Assembly: GCF_001190785.1 (NCBI RefSeq)
Contig: NZ_LGSS01000002.1
Location: forward strand, 62,001-126,000
DNA from: Gottschalkia purinilytica
GTDB taxonomy: Bacteria > Bacillota > Clostridia > Tissierellales > Gottschalkiaceae
Reading direction: 5' to 3'
DNA length: 64,000 bases
Position numbers and translations under genes: made by a program. The notes below the pieces were generated by a model. The model did not search any database, was not told where the DNA came from, and saw only the letters and a program-made list of their open reading frames with translations. This document shows positions 54,144 to 63,442 of the stretch, piece after piece; positions within the stretch are counted from its first letter, which is position 1; the number at the start of each line of letters is the position of its first letter.

Positions 54144-54740
54144 TTAAGAAATTAGCTTTTCCAGCTTTTCTTTCATATTCTCAAATATCGTAACTATCTC
54201 ATGAGACAATATGTCTCCTATAGATGTAACATCATTGCTTTCCATTAATATCTTAATTTTTGTTATTACTTCATTTAATGAGTATATCTCTTTAACATAC
54301 TCATTCCATATTTCATAATCAGAAATTATATCATTTAAGTTTCCAACATCTTCAATACTTTTAAAGGATTCAACCATAAAGTTTACTCCTTCAAATAGTT
54401 GGCTTAACTTTGTCCAACTTTCTTCACTAGTTTCTCTATAAAACTCACTTGAGAGCTTATTTATTTCAGGTATAGCCCTACTTACATATTCGTTTATAGA
54501 AATTAGTATCTCTTTAACTAGTTCTTTCATAGTTCTTGTAGCTATCTTTATTTCTTCTATTTTTTTTATATTATCCTCTATGTATTCTTGATAATTGTAT
54601 ATAATCTCACCGTCTATTATCATATGTCCAAATTTATATTCTGTTCCTTTAGTTACATCTTCCACTATATTTGCTATTTGAATAAAAGCATTTCTATCAT
54701 TGTTTATTTCAAACTCTTTATCTAATATGTATAGTCTCAT
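54144..54740 (-). CDS. Unrecognised helical protein in the flagellar locus
   Basis: 198 residues, GGAGGG before the ATG. It begins with a short beta-rich stretch (MRLYILDKEFEINNDRN) resembling a small ubiquitin-like fold, then is mostly helical and acidic with no cysteine, signal peptide or membrane helix. I do not recognise the family. It lies between the last sugar gene (39 bp upstream) and the yjfB-like gene (18 bp downstream), so it is probably co-transcribed with both and acts in the cytoplasm in flagellar assembly or glycosylation. Confidence 0.75.
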   Translation of the reverse strand: MRLYILDKEFEINNDRNAFIQIANIVEDVTKGTEYKFGHMIIDGEIIYNYQEYIEDNIKKIEEIKIATRTMKELVKEILISINEYVSRAIPEINKLSSEFYRETSEESWTKLSQLFEGVNFMVESFKSIEDVGNLNDIISDYEIWNEYVKEIYSLNEVITKIKILMESNDVTSIGDILSHEIVTIFENMKEKLEKLIS

Positions 54741-54779
54741 GATTTCCCTCCAATTACTTATATAGTATATTACTATTTA

Positions 54780-55892
54780 TCATTCGTACTTTATTTTCTT
54801 AAAGTTCAAAGTGCTTATATTGTTTATAGGGAATTTAATTGCTTTATTCTTATATTGGGATTCATATCCACACAGTATTATTTCCATAGCTTTTTTTCCT
54901 TCTTCTCCAGATACAAGTGGATCTCTATCTTCTTTTATAGCTTGTATAAAGTCTTTTATTAAAGGAGTATGTCCAAATCCATACACGTTCTCTATATTCT
55001 CACATTGGTCTTTTAATACTACTTCTTCTTTATTATCAGAAAACTTCCATGTTTCTATTTTATTTACTGCTAGCCCCCCTATTACTACTGTGCCTTTTTC
55101 TCCAAATATGCTAAGTGTTTCTTCCAAATTTGTAGGATAAACACATGCGCTTCCTTCCACTATTCCTATAGCCCCGTTTTTAAATCTTATAATTATGGCT
55201 CCAAAATCTTCTGCCTCTATACCTCTTAGAAAAGTTCCTGTTTGTGCATATACAGATTCTATTTCTCCTCCCATCATCCACTGTAGAAGATCTATATTAT
55301 GAATACACTGATTCATAAGAGTTCCGCCGTCAAGTTCCCAAGTTCCACGCCAAGATGCTTGGTTATAATAGTCGTCATTTCTATTCCAAAGTATTCTAGC
55401 CGTTCCATTTATAAGCTTTCCAAATTCATCTTTTTCTATTGCTTTTCTTAACTTTTGAACAGGTGGATTAAACCTATTTTGATGACAAACTCCAAGTTTC
55501 ACATTCATTTCTTTTGCTAACTTTATCATAGTTTCGGCATCTGTAGTTGACAATGCAATAGGTTTTTCTACGATCACATGTTTTTCTTTGTTTATACAAT
55601 CTATAGTATGTCTGGCATGATATCCACTTTCAGTAGCTATAGTTACTATATCTATATCTTCTTCTCTAACTAGCATTTCTTTATAATCTGTATACTTACG
55701 TATACTAGTAACTTCATTTATACCGTTATTTCTTAAAGTGTCTATATATTTACTTATGGTATCATCCATCTTTTCAGCTACTATATCACATACAGCAACT
55801 AATTCTCCTTCTATATAGTTATTAGCTATTGCTTCCGCATGCTTTTTAGATATTCGTCCACATCCTAATATAGCAAACTTAAACTTACTCAT
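54780..55892 (-). CDS. WbpB/WlbA-like sugar nucleotide oxidoreductase (Gfo/Idh/MocA)
   Basis: 370 residues. NAD site ILGCGRISKKHA near 8-19, catalytic motif VEKPIALS near 109, and the conserved Asp/His pair in NQCIHNIDLLQWM. WbpB and WlbA oxidise the 3-hydroxyl of UDP-N-acetylglucosaminuronic acid to the 3-keto sugar, which is then aminated by a WbpE-type transaminase. All four enzymes needed are encoded consecutively here (WbpE-, WbpA-, WbpD- and WbpB-like). It follows the acyltransferase gene by 26 bp. Confidence 0.85.
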   Translation of the reverse strand: MSKFKFAILGCGRISKKHAEAIANNYIEGELVAVCDIVAEKMDDTISKYIDTLRNNGINEVTSIRKYTDYKEMLVREEDIDIVTIATESGYHARHTIDCINKEKHVIVEKPIALSTTDAETMIKLAKEMNVKLGVCHQNRFNPPVQKLRKAIEKDEFGKLINGTARILWNRNDDYYNQASWRGTWELDGGTLMNQCIHNIDLLQWMMGGEIESVYAQTGTFLRGIEAEDFGAIIIRFKNGAIGIVEGSACVYPTNLEETLSIFGEKGTVVIGGLAVNKIETWKFSDNKEEVVLKDQCENIENVYGFGHTPLIKDFIQAIKEDRDPLVSGEEGKKAMEIILCGYESQYKNKAIKFPINNISTLNFKKIKYE

Positions 55893-55918
55893 TTGTCATT
55901 CTCCTTGGCATAGTCTAA

Positions 55919-56662
55919 TTATATATTATTTTTTAGTAGTTGCTCTTCTGAAACATTGCTTATCTCTCTTATAGGATTGCCTATCATTATTTTTTCTTTA
56001 GGCACATTTTTAGTTACAACACTTCCTGCTCCTACAAATCCATCTTCTTCTATAGTTTTTCCAGGTAAAATAGTTACTTGAGCTCCTATTCTTCCACCTC
56101 TTTTTATAGTTACTCCTTTAAAATGTTTAAATCTTTCCTTAGTTCTTCCTGCAAAGTTGTCATTTGATGTAACTACTCCAGGAGCAATAAATACATAATC
56201 TTCTAATTTTGAGTATGAAGTTATGTATGCATTGGTCTCTAGTTTACAATAAGAACCTATTTCACAATAGTTTTCAATAGCTACACCTCTTCCTATAATT
56301 GTTTTATCTCCTATAGTTACATTTTCTCTTACCGTTGAAAGATCAGCTATTAGACAGTCCCTACCTATGTTACATCCTGCATATATTATAGAACTTGTTC
56401 CTATAATACTACCGTCTCCAATATTTGCTGGTATCTGTTCTTTCCCATCACTTATAGCGCTGGTTACCGCTCTCATAGGCTGTTTTCCTATAACAGTGTT
56501 ATCATCTATCCTTACATTTTCACCTATTATTGTTCCTCTATATATAGTTACATTATTTCCTACAGTAGAGTTTTTTCCTATTTGTACATTTTCTTCTATG
56601 ACTGTGTAATACCCTATTTTTACATTTGACATAATATGTGCTTTTGAAGAAACTTTATTCAT
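55919..56662 (-). CDS. WbpD-like N-acetyltransferase (left-handed beta helix)
   Basis: 247 residues from the ATG at 56662, directly after GGAGG; an ATG 12 bp out overlaps the site. Hexapeptide repeats from about 8 to 215, for example IGYYTV, IGKNST, VGNNVT and IGENVR, build a left-handed beta helix. Its length exceeds the about 190 residues of WbpD, and the extra N-terminal coils resemble LpxA. It should acetylate the 3-amino group made by the WbpE-like transaminase, using acetyl-CoA. Confidence 0.82.
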   Translation of the reverse strand: MNKVSSKAHIMSNVKIGYYTVIEENVQIGKNSTVGNNVTIYRGTIIGENVRIDDNTVIGKQPMRAVTSAISDGKEQIPANIGDGSIIGTSSIIYAGCNIGRDCLIADLSTVRENVTIGDKTIIGRGVAIENYCEIGSYCKLETNAYITSYSKLEDYVFIAPGVVTSNDNFAGRTKERFKHFKGVTIKRGGRIGAQVTILPGKTIEEDGFVGAGSVVTKNVPKEKIMIGNPIREISNVSEEQLLKNNI

Positions 56663-56691
56663 CTTTTCCTCCATTTTTACTTTTTATAATA

Positions 56692-58032
56692 CTATAGTTT
56701 TTCTATTTTTTCCCTGTTATTTTTAACTTCTTTTGTAGCATTTTTGGTATCAAACAGTATATTTGAATTATCAACTATAAATTGATAGTCAAAACAAGTG
56801 TGCATAGTTGTTATTATAGATATATCTGCTAGTCTTAAATTCTCTTCTTTTAGTTCTATAGAGTTATATTCTTTACCTTTATATTTAAACTCTGGTATAT
56901 ATGGATCATAGTATTCTACAATTGCTCCTTGTCTTTCTAAATTCTCTATAACTTTTAAGGCCGGAGATTCTCTTAAATCATCTATATCTTGTTTATACGC
57001 TACTCCTAGTATAAGGACTTTTGCTCCATTCATAGCCTTCTTTTCTTTGTTTAATAACTTCATAGCTCTTTCAACAACAAACTCTGGCATGTAATTATTT
57101 ATTTCTCCTGCTATTTCTATAAGCCTTGTATGATAGTCAAATTCTCTAGCTTTCCAAGTTAAATAAAATGGATCTATAGGTATACAATGTCCTCCTAATC
57201 CTGGACCTGGATAAAATGCCTGAAATCCATAGGGCTTAGTTTTAGCTGCCTCTATAACTTCCCATACATCTATATTCATTTTGTCACATAATATAGCTAG
57301 CTCATTTACTAAAGCTATATTTATATTTCTATATGTGTTCTCAAGTATTTTTTCCATTTCAGCTACTGCTGGGTTTGACACCCTATGTATACTTCCTTCG
57401 AGTACGTTTTCATAAAGTACGGCAGATATTTCTGTACAATTTTCGGTTATTCCTCCTACCACTTTAGGTGTATTTTTCGTATTATATATTTTATTTCCTG
57501 GATCCACTCTTTCTGGGGAAAATGCTAAAAAGAAGTCTTGTCCACATTTAAGTCCTGTCGACTCAAGTATTGGTTTTACTACTTCTTCTGTAGTTCCTGG
57601 ATAAGTAGTACTTTCTAAAATTATTAACATACCTTCTTTAAGATATTTAGCTACTTCTTCTGTTGAAGATTGAACATATGATATGTCTGGTTGTTGATAC
57701 TTGTCTAATGGAGTGGGAACACAAAGCATAACACAGTCAACTTCTGATATTCTACTGTAATCTGTAGTAGCCTTTATCTTATCTTCTACAACTATTTGTC
57801 TAAGATCTTCATCAACTACATCTCCTATATAGTTTATTCCTTGATTCACCATGTCAACTCTTTTCTGTTGAATATCAAGTCCTAAAACCTTATATCCTAC
57901 TTTAGCTTTTTCTACTGCTAAAGGTAATCCTACATACCCTAGTCCTATTACTCCTATAACAGCAGTTTTATTTTTAACTTTACTCATAAGTGATTTAGCA
58001 TGTATATTTTTATTTAACTTTAATGCCTCCAT
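56692..58032 (-). CDS. UDP-N-acetylglucosamine 6-dehydrogenase (WbpA-like)
   Basis: 446 residues from the ATG at 58032 (AAGGAGG 7 nt upstream; a further ATG lies 6 bp out). Three-domain nucleotide sugar dehydrogenase: NAD site GVIGLGYVGLPLAVEKA, catalytic cysteine in PGPGLGGHCIPIDPFYL, C-terminal UDP-binding part with LGVAYKQDIDDLRESPA. It oxidises UDP-GlcNAc at C6 in two steps to the uronic acid. The neighbours favour UDP-GlcNAc rather than UDP-glucose or UDP-ManNAc as substrate. It follows the transaminase gene by 32 bp. Confidence 0.88.
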   Translation of the reverse strand: MEALKLNKNIHAKSLMSKVKNKTAVIGVIGLGYVGLPLAVEKAKVGYKVLGLDIQQKRVDMVNQGINYIGDVVDEDLRQIVVEDKIKATTDYSRISEVDCVMLCVPTPLDKYQQPDISYVQSSTEEVAKYLKEGMLIILESTTYPGTTEEVVKPILESTGLKCGQDFFLAFSPERVDPGNKIYNTKNTPKVVGGITENCTEISAVLYENVLEGSIHRVSNPAVAEMEKILENTYRNINIALVNELAILCDKMNIDVWEVIEAAKTKPYGFQAFYPGPGLGGHCIPIDPFYLTWKAREFDYHTRLIEIAGEINNYMPEFVVERAMKLLNKEKKAMNGAKVLILGVAYKQDIDDLRESPALKVIENLERQGAIVEYYDPYIPEFKYKGKEYNSIELKEENLRLADISIITTMHTCFDYQFIVDNSNILFDTKNATKEVKNNREKIEKL

Positions 58033-58064
58033 GTTCATACCTCCTTACTGTATCTATTTTTAAC

Positions 58065-59171
58065 TTATTTATTTTCATAAAACTCTTTTATTTTATCTAT
58101 TATATAATCTTGTTCTTTTTCTTTAAGTTCTGGATATAATGGTAGTGCAAAAGTCCTTTTAGAGCAGTATTCTGAATTTTCAAAATCGCCTTCTTTATAT
58201 GTAAGACTTTTATATACTTCTTGTAAGTGCAATGGTATAGGATAGTAAACCCCTGTAGATATTCCGCTTTTTTTCAGAAACTTTATAAGCTCATCTCTTT
58301 CTTCTGATTGAACTATATAAAGATGATAAACATGCTTTATATTATCAATTTCTTTCGGAGTTTTTAATGGTAAGTTAATTAACTTTTCGTTATATTTTTT
58401 AGCAAGATAGTTTCTTTTATTATTCCATTCATTTAAATATCTAAGCTTTACCCTTAACATAGCTGCTTGTATTTCATCTAGCCTACTATTGTATCCTAAC
58501 ATTTCATTATGATATTTTACTCTTTGGCCGTGAAATCTCAACATATTTAATTTTTCAACTATTGAATTATCACTAGTAACTATCATACCTCCATCACCAT
58601 AACATCCTAAGTTCTTAGTAGGAAAAAATGAAAAGCAGGCTGCATGACCAATAGATCCTACTTTCTTACTTTTATATTCAGCCCCTATGGCTTGGCATGC
58701 ATCTTCTATAACTATAAGATTATATTTTTCAGCTATTTCTAAAACTTTATCCATGTCTACAGGTTGTCCAAATATATGTACTGGGATAATAGCTTTTGTT
58801 TTTTCTGTTATATTTTCTTCTATTTTATTTATATCCATGTTATAAGTATCTTTATCTATATCTACAAATACTGGTATAGCCCCAGCTTGTGATATTACTT
58901 CTGCTGTAGCAAAAAAAGTAAATGGTGTCGTTATAACTTCATCACCTTCACCTATATCGTAAGCTTTTAAAGTTAATAGTAACGCATCTGTTCCATTTGC
59001 TACACCTATACCATGATTAGTTCCTGTAAATTCAGCTATTTCTTCTTCAAAGGCTTCAACATTAGGACCTAGTATATATTGCCCTCTTTCTAATACTTTT
59101 AAGACTACACTATCTATTTCATTTTGTATGGATTTATACTGCTTAATTAAGTCTAATAGGTTTATTTCCAT
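58065..59171 (-). CDS. WbpE-like sugar aminotransferase (DegT/DnrJ/EryC1)
   Basis: 368 residues. PLP enzyme with the Schiff-base lysine in FSFFPTKNLGCYGDGG (about Lys184) and the cofactor motif EDACQAIGAEY. WbpE-type enzymes aminate the 3-keto group of UDP-3-keto-GlcNAcA with glutamate as donor. It is the first of the four genes for a 2,3-diacetamido-2,3-dideoxy-glucuronic acid donor. Other family members aminate C4 of dTDP- or UDP-sugars, but the WbpA/B/D-like partners speak for C3. Confidence 0.86.
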   Translation of the reverse strand: MEINLLDLIKQYKSIQNEIDSVVLKVLERGQYILGPNVEAFEEEIAEFTGTNHGIGVANGTDALLLTLKAYDIGEGDEVITTPFTFFATAEVISQAGAIPVFVDIDKDTYNMDINKIEENITEKTKAIIPVHIFGQPVDMDKVLEIAEKYNLIVIEDACQAIGAEYKSKKVGSIGHAACFSFFPTKNLGCYGDGGMIVTSDNSIVEKLNMLRFHGQRVKYHNEMLGYNSRLDEIQAAMLRVKLRYLNEWNNKRNYLAKKYNEKLINLPLKTPKEIDNIKHVYHLYIVQSEERDELIKFLKKSGISTGVYYPIPLHLQEVYKSLTYKEGDFENSEYCSKRTFALPLYPELKEKEQDYIIDKIKEFYENK

Positions 59172-59286
59172 TATATGTCCTCCATAGATCCAATGTTTAG
59201 TTATATATTAGCTATAAATCTATATAATTTTTGTCTATATATGAAACTTAAAAATTATAGTTTTTATATTCTTATCAATTTTAATT

Positions 59287-60150
59287 TTAAGTGTATATGT
59301 AATGATCATAATTTTTTTTATTTGCCTCAATCCATGTTTTCATATGTTTTAACATTTCCGTATACTCATGTACCATATAGTTAAAATCTGTTCTTGTATT
59401 TAAAAGACTTTTATCAGATATAATTTGATTGTCTTCATATATATTTATTTCACTTTTGCCAAATGTTGATTTCAATAATATTAATAGTTCGTATTTGCTT
59501 ATTTTTTCTTTAGGTATTAAATGATATATTCCTGTTATATTTTGATTTATGAACTCTTGTATTGCCTTTGCAAGTTCTATAGTAGTTATTCCTGTCCATA
59601 TAACATTTTTATATCCTTTAATGTTACCACTTTGTTTCATAAACCAATTAAATAATCCTATTCCATTTTTATTTATATCTGGGCCTATAATAGATGTTCT
59701 TATAGTTAAATCTTTATTATTATCTATTTCACCAATAGATTTAGTAAGAGCATATATTGTATTACCATCTTTAAAACTATTTTCACTATAGCTCCCTTGT
59801 TTTCCTGAAAAAACACAATCCGTGCTTAAGTGTATTATCTTTGTATTAGAATCTAAATATTTTTCTTCTAAAAACTTTGGTAAATAACTATTAACCAATA
59901 TAGCATCTTTAGGGCTTCTCTCAGCAAAATCATTCAATAATCCTATACAGTTAACTATAATATCAAATTTAATTTCATCTAAAAATTTTTCAAATACATC
60001 TAATTTTCTCACGTCTAAAATTTTTGTATTCTCATTTAGTTTATAACTATGTGATAGATTATAAAGTTCATATATTCCTAACTCTTCAAAATATCTATAT
60101 ATAACATGTCCCGCCATGCCTGTAGACCCTAGTATTAATACTTTCTTCAT
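59287..60150 (-). CDS. RmlD-like sugar nucleotide reductase (WbvR/CapF-type role)
   Basis: 287 residues, extended SDR: NADP site GSTGMAGHVIYRYF (8-21), catalytic Ser-Thr at LSTDCVFSG, Tyr and Lys in YALTKSIGE. It has the length of RmlD and lacks the C-terminal cupin of staphylococcal CapF. Beside a CapE-like dehydratase/epimerase and a 2-epimerase it would reduce the 4-keto group of the L-sugar. In Vibrio cholerae O37 and Pseudomonas the RmlD-like variant (WbvR) is associated with UDP-L-QuiNAc, the cupin variant (CapF/WbjC) with UDP-L-FucNAc. It starts 8 bp after the epimerase gene. Confidence 0.82.
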   Translation of the reverse strand: MKKVLILGSTGMAGHVIYRYFEELGIYELYNLSHSYKLNENTKILDVRKLDVFEKFLDEIKFDIIVNCIGLLNDFAERSPKDAILVNSYLPKFLEEKYLDSNTKIIHLSTDCVFSGKQGSYSENSFKDGNTIYALTKSIGEIDNNKDLTIRTSIIGPDINKNGIGLFNWFMKQSGNIKGYKNVIWTGITTIELAKAIQEFINQNITGIYHLIPKEKISKYELLILLKSTFGKSEINIYEDNQIISDKSLLNTRTDFNYMVHEYTEMLKHMKTWIEANKKNYDHYIYT

Positions 60151-60158
60151 CCTATCAC

Positions 60159-61295
60159 CTACTTATATTTATTCCAAACAGTTCTATTTACATATTCTAT
60201 ATAGCTTAATATGATTCTTACTACCTTTTTGGAAACATTATCTATGTTATAATCATCTACTATTTTAATTGTTCCTTCTTCAGATTGCTTTGTGATAATA
60301 TTTACTGAATGTAATATATTTTTTGAATTTATACCACTCATAATTAGAGTTCCTTCATCCATACCCTCTGGTCTTTCATGAACTTGTCTAATCATTATTG
60401 CTGGAAAACCTAGTATAGATGCTTCCTCCGTTATGGTTCCACTATCAGATAATACGCAATATGCACTCTGTTGTAATTTGATATAATCTATAAATCCAAA
60501 TGGCTTCATAAAAATTATATTTTTTCCTAACTTCATCTCTATTTTTTTGTTTATTTTCTTCTCTGTTCTTGGGTGAGTTGAAACTATTACTTTCTTATCC
60601 TCAAAATGTTTAGATATATCTATAAGTGCATCTATTAGACTATTAAAATTAGACTTATCCTCTATATTTTCTTCTCTATGCATACTAATCAAAAAGTACT
60701 CTTTTTCTTTTAAGTTCATTTTTTCTAAACATTTTGATTTTTCTATTTTAGTTTTATAGTAATATAAAACTTCTTTCATAGAAGATCCTATTTTTATTAT
60801 GTTCTCTGGTCTAAGACCTTCATTAATTAAATATCTTCTAGCATGTTCTGTTATAGTCATATTTATATCACTTAAATGATCTACTATTTTTCTATTTAAT
60901 TCTTCTGGTACTTTTTGATCAAAACATCTATTACCTGCTTCCATATGAAATATTGGTATTTTTCTTCTTTTCGCAGATATGACTGATAAACAACTGTTCG
61001 TATCACCGTATAATAAGATAGCATCAGGTTTTTCAATTTCCATTATTTCATCTGACTTCTTTATTACGTTGGCTATTGTCTCTGCTGCATTTTTTCCTGC
61101 TACATCTAAGTAATAATCTGGCTTTCTTATTTCCAGCGTATCGAAAAAAATGTCACTTAATTCATAATCATAGTTTTGACCTGTATGAACTATAATTTGT
61201 CTAGTATACTTATCTAATTCCTTCATTACCAAACTTAATTTTATTATTTCAGGTCTTGTCCCTACTATAGTCATTATTTTATACATATACTTCAT
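60159..61295 (-). CDS. UDP-N-acetyl-hexosamine 2-epimerase (CapG/WbvD-like)
   Basis: 378 residues of the WecB family. TIVGTRPEIIKLSLVM near the start, TGQNYDYELSD, the catalytic LLYGDTNS, MEAGNRCFDQKVPEE and SDSGTITEEASILGFP for UDP binding are intact. Next to a CapE-like enzyme it most likely inverts C2 of an L-sugar intermediate, although UDP-GlcNAc/ManNAc epimerisation cannot be excluded. The start is either the ATG at 61295 or the one at 61286 (AAGGA 8 nt upstream). It overlaps the CapE-like gene by 17 bp, so translation is coupled. Confidence 0.85.
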   Translation of the reverse strand: MKYMYKIMTIVGTRPEIIKLSLVMKELDKYTRQIIVHTGQNYDYELSDIFFDTLEIRKPDYYLDVAGKNAAETIANVIKKSDEIMEIEKPDAILLYGDTNSCLSVISAKRRKIPIFHMEAGNRCFDQKVPEELNRKIVDHLSDINMTITEHARRYLINEGLRPENIIKIGSSMKEVLYYYKTKIEKSKCLEKMNLKEKEYFLISMHREENIEDKSNFNSLIDALIDISKHFEDKKVIVSTHPRTEKKINKKIEMKLGKNIIFMKPFGFIDYIKLQQSAYCVLSDSGTITEEASILGFPAIMIRQVHERPEGMDEGTLIMSGINSKNILHSVNIITKQSEEGTIKIVDDYNIDNVSKKVVRIILSYIEYVNRTVWNKYK

Positions 61296-62313
61296 CCTTA
61301 CTTCCTATATTTAACTGATTTTTGATTAAGTCCAAATTCAGTAGTAAACTCTTTAATTCTTCTAGATTTAATCTTTTAGTATTATGTGAATTATAATCTT
61401 TTAAAAAAGATATATCTTCTTTTCCCTCATAGAAATATTTATTATAGTTTAAATCTCTATCATCTAATGGTATTCTATAATATCTTCCTAAATCATCTAT
61501 TTTCGTCATTTCTTCTCTTGTTATTAATGTTTCGAAAAGCTTTTCTCCATGTCTGGTCCCTATTATATTAATTTTACTTTCTCCTTTAAATATTTCATTT
61601 AAAGCAATTGCTAAATTTTCTATAGTGGAAGCAGGTGACTTCTGTACAAATATGTCTCCTTGTTTTCCGTGAATAAAACAGTATATTACTAATTCTACGG
61701 CTTCTTCTAAAGACATCATGAATCTAGTCATATTTGGATCAGTAATTGTTATGTCCATTTTGTTCTTTATCTGATCTATGAATAAAGGTATAACAGAACC
61801 TCTTGATCCCATAACATTCCCATATCTAGTAGCACATATTATCGTTTCTTCTTCACTCAAACTTCTAGATTTTGAAAGCATCAGTTTTTCCATAAGTCCC
61901 TTAGTCATGCCCATTGAATTTATAGGGTATACAGCTTTGTCTGTACTCAGTAAAATTATTTTCTTAACCTTATTTTCTACAGCTGAATTTATAACGTTTT
62001 CTGTACCGATAACATTAGTTTTGACAGCTTCCATAGGATAGAATTCACATGAAGGAACCTGTTTTAGTGCCGCTGCATGAAATACATAGTCCACTCCCTT
62101 CATAGCATAATTTATACTTGAATAGTCTCTAACATCTCCTATATAAAATTTTAATTTATCGTTCCTATAATAGCTTCTCATATCATTTTGCTTTTTTTCA
62201 TCTCTACTTAATATTCTTATTTCTTTTATTCCTGTCTTCAGAAACTTTTTTAATACTGCATTTCCAAAAGACCCTGTTCCACCTGTTATTAGTAAAGTTT
62301 TATCTGTAAACAT
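61279..62313 (-). CDS. UDP-GlcNAc 4,6-dehydratase/5-epimerase (CapE/WbvB-like)
   Basis: 344 residues, extended SDR. NADP site TGGTGSFGNAVLKKF, then STDKAVYPINSMGMTKGLME, in which a methionine (SMGMTK) stands where most SDR enzymes have the catalytic tyrosine. This replacement is a mark of CapE-type enzymes and distinguishes it from PseB, which keeps tyrosine. It removes water from UDP-GlcNAc and inverts C5, giving UDP-2-acetamido-2,6-dideoxy-beta-L-arabino-hexos-4-ulose. It is followed by the 2-epimerase (17-bp overlap) and reductase genes. Confidence 0.86.
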   Translation of the reverse strand: MFTDKTLLITGGTGSFGNAVLKKFLKTGIKEIRILSRDEKKQNDMRSYYRNDKLKFYIGDVRDYSSINYAMKGVDYVFHAAALKQVPSCEFYPMEAVKTNVIGTENVINSAVENKVKKIILLSTDKAVYPINSMGMTKGLMEKLMLSKSRSLSEEETIICATRYGNVMGSRGSVIPLFIDQIKNKMDITITDPNMTRFMMSLEEAVELVIYCFIHGKQGDIFVQKSPASTIENLAIALNEIFKGESKINIIGTRHGEKLFETLITREEMTKIDDLGRYYRIPLDDRDLNYNKYFYEGKEDISFLKDYNSHNTKRLNLEELKSLLLNLDLIKNQLNIGSKDEVYV

Positions 62314-62362
62314 TTTGCTCCTCCATTGCTATCTTAATTAAGGTAAAAGTGCATCTTATATG

Positions 62363-63415
62363 TTATTTACAGTAGAGAACTGTCTCATACCAACAATTTC
62401 TATTATGATGTCTAAGCATAAATTTGTACTTGGGATTAATCTCTTTTATCAAAAGAGGAATCTCCCACATGTCTTTTGGCCTATGATACAAACAAATAGC
62501 TAATTTAGGGTTATAATCTAATATTATGTTTCTACTACCTTTTATTGCCTTACATTCATTGCCTTCTATGTCCAGTTTAATAAAATCTACCTTATCTTTT
62601 ATAAGGCTATCTAGACTTACAGCTTTAATTCTCTGTTCAGAATATTCAACTATACATGACGATGAATTATTTTCATTACTAAAGTAAACTATCTCATTTT
62701 TATCTGAAATTGCATTATTCTTTAATATCAATTTTTCTTTAGGTAGATTAACTTCATTTAGTAAGTTGTTTTTCATTATTTTAAAGTTCTCTACATCAGG
62801 CTCAAAAACATATATTTTATTTACATCACCATTGAGTATCCTATAATATTCAATTGTGTTTTCCCCATGATATCCACCGCCATCTATAAACACAGTTTGG
62901 GGTTTATACTCAAAAAACTCCTTTATGAAATATTGATTTTCTTCAAATGTAATTTTCTCAAATAAAGTATAATCTTGTGTAAATAAATATTTAACTAATG
63001 TTTTAAATGTTGTTATAGATATATCATCTTTAAAAAGTTGCATAGCTAAATCTAATTTATCTAAGTTCATTAAATAGTCGTAAGCAAAGTAATGATAAAA
63101 GTTCTCTATGCCTTGACTTTTTAGCTTATCTGATAATTGATCTGTCCACTTAGATACAATAAAGATTGGCTTGTCCTTATAATGCTTTTTATAGTTAATA
63201 TGAAATTGTTCCATAGAAATGACTTTTATATTATCATAATTTTTATTTTCATAGTCTTCACTTACAACAACTTTTATATTTAAATTAGAATGTGTTCGAA
63301 TAAAGTATTCAATTTCGTTGTTTGTTCCATATATTATGACTTCAGGTATATCATTCTTTTCAAAATATTTTATAATGAATCTATCAAAACTCTCTATATA
63401 TTCTCTTAACTTCAT
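62363..63415 (-). CDS. FkbM-family methyltransferase
   Basis: 350 residues. The C-terminal part from about 170 is an SAM-dependent methyltransferase: VFIDGGGYHGENTIEYYR for SAM binding, KIYVFEPDVENF, and FIKLDIEGNECKAIKGS, the FkbM signature. The N-terminal 160 residues have a nucleotide-sugar-enzyme-like start (PEVIIYGTNNEIEYFIR) often found before FkbM domains in glycan loci. It probably methylates a hydroxyl of a surface or flagellar sugar. It lies between the glycosyltransferase gene and the CapE-like gene, all on one strand. Confidence 0.85.
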   Translation of the reverse strand: MKLREYIESFDRFIIKYFEKNDIPEVIIYGTNNEIEYFIRTHSNLNIKVVVSEDYENKNYDNIKVISMEQFHINYKKHYKDKPIFIVSKWTDQLSDKLKSQGIENFYHYFAYDYLMNLDKLDLAMQLFKDDISITTFKTLVKYLFTQDYTLFEKITFEENQYFIKEFFEYKPQTVFIDGGGYHGENTIEYYRILNGDVNKIYVFEPDVENFKIMKNNLLNEVNLPKEKLILKNNAISDKNEIVYFSNENNSSSCIVEYSEQRIKAVSLDSLIKDKVDFIKLDIEGNECKAIKGSRNIILDYNPKLAICLYHRPKDMWEIPLLIKEINPKYKFMLRHHNRNCWYETVLYCK

Positions 63416-63442
63416 AATTAAGCTCCTTAATATTTTTTCTAT

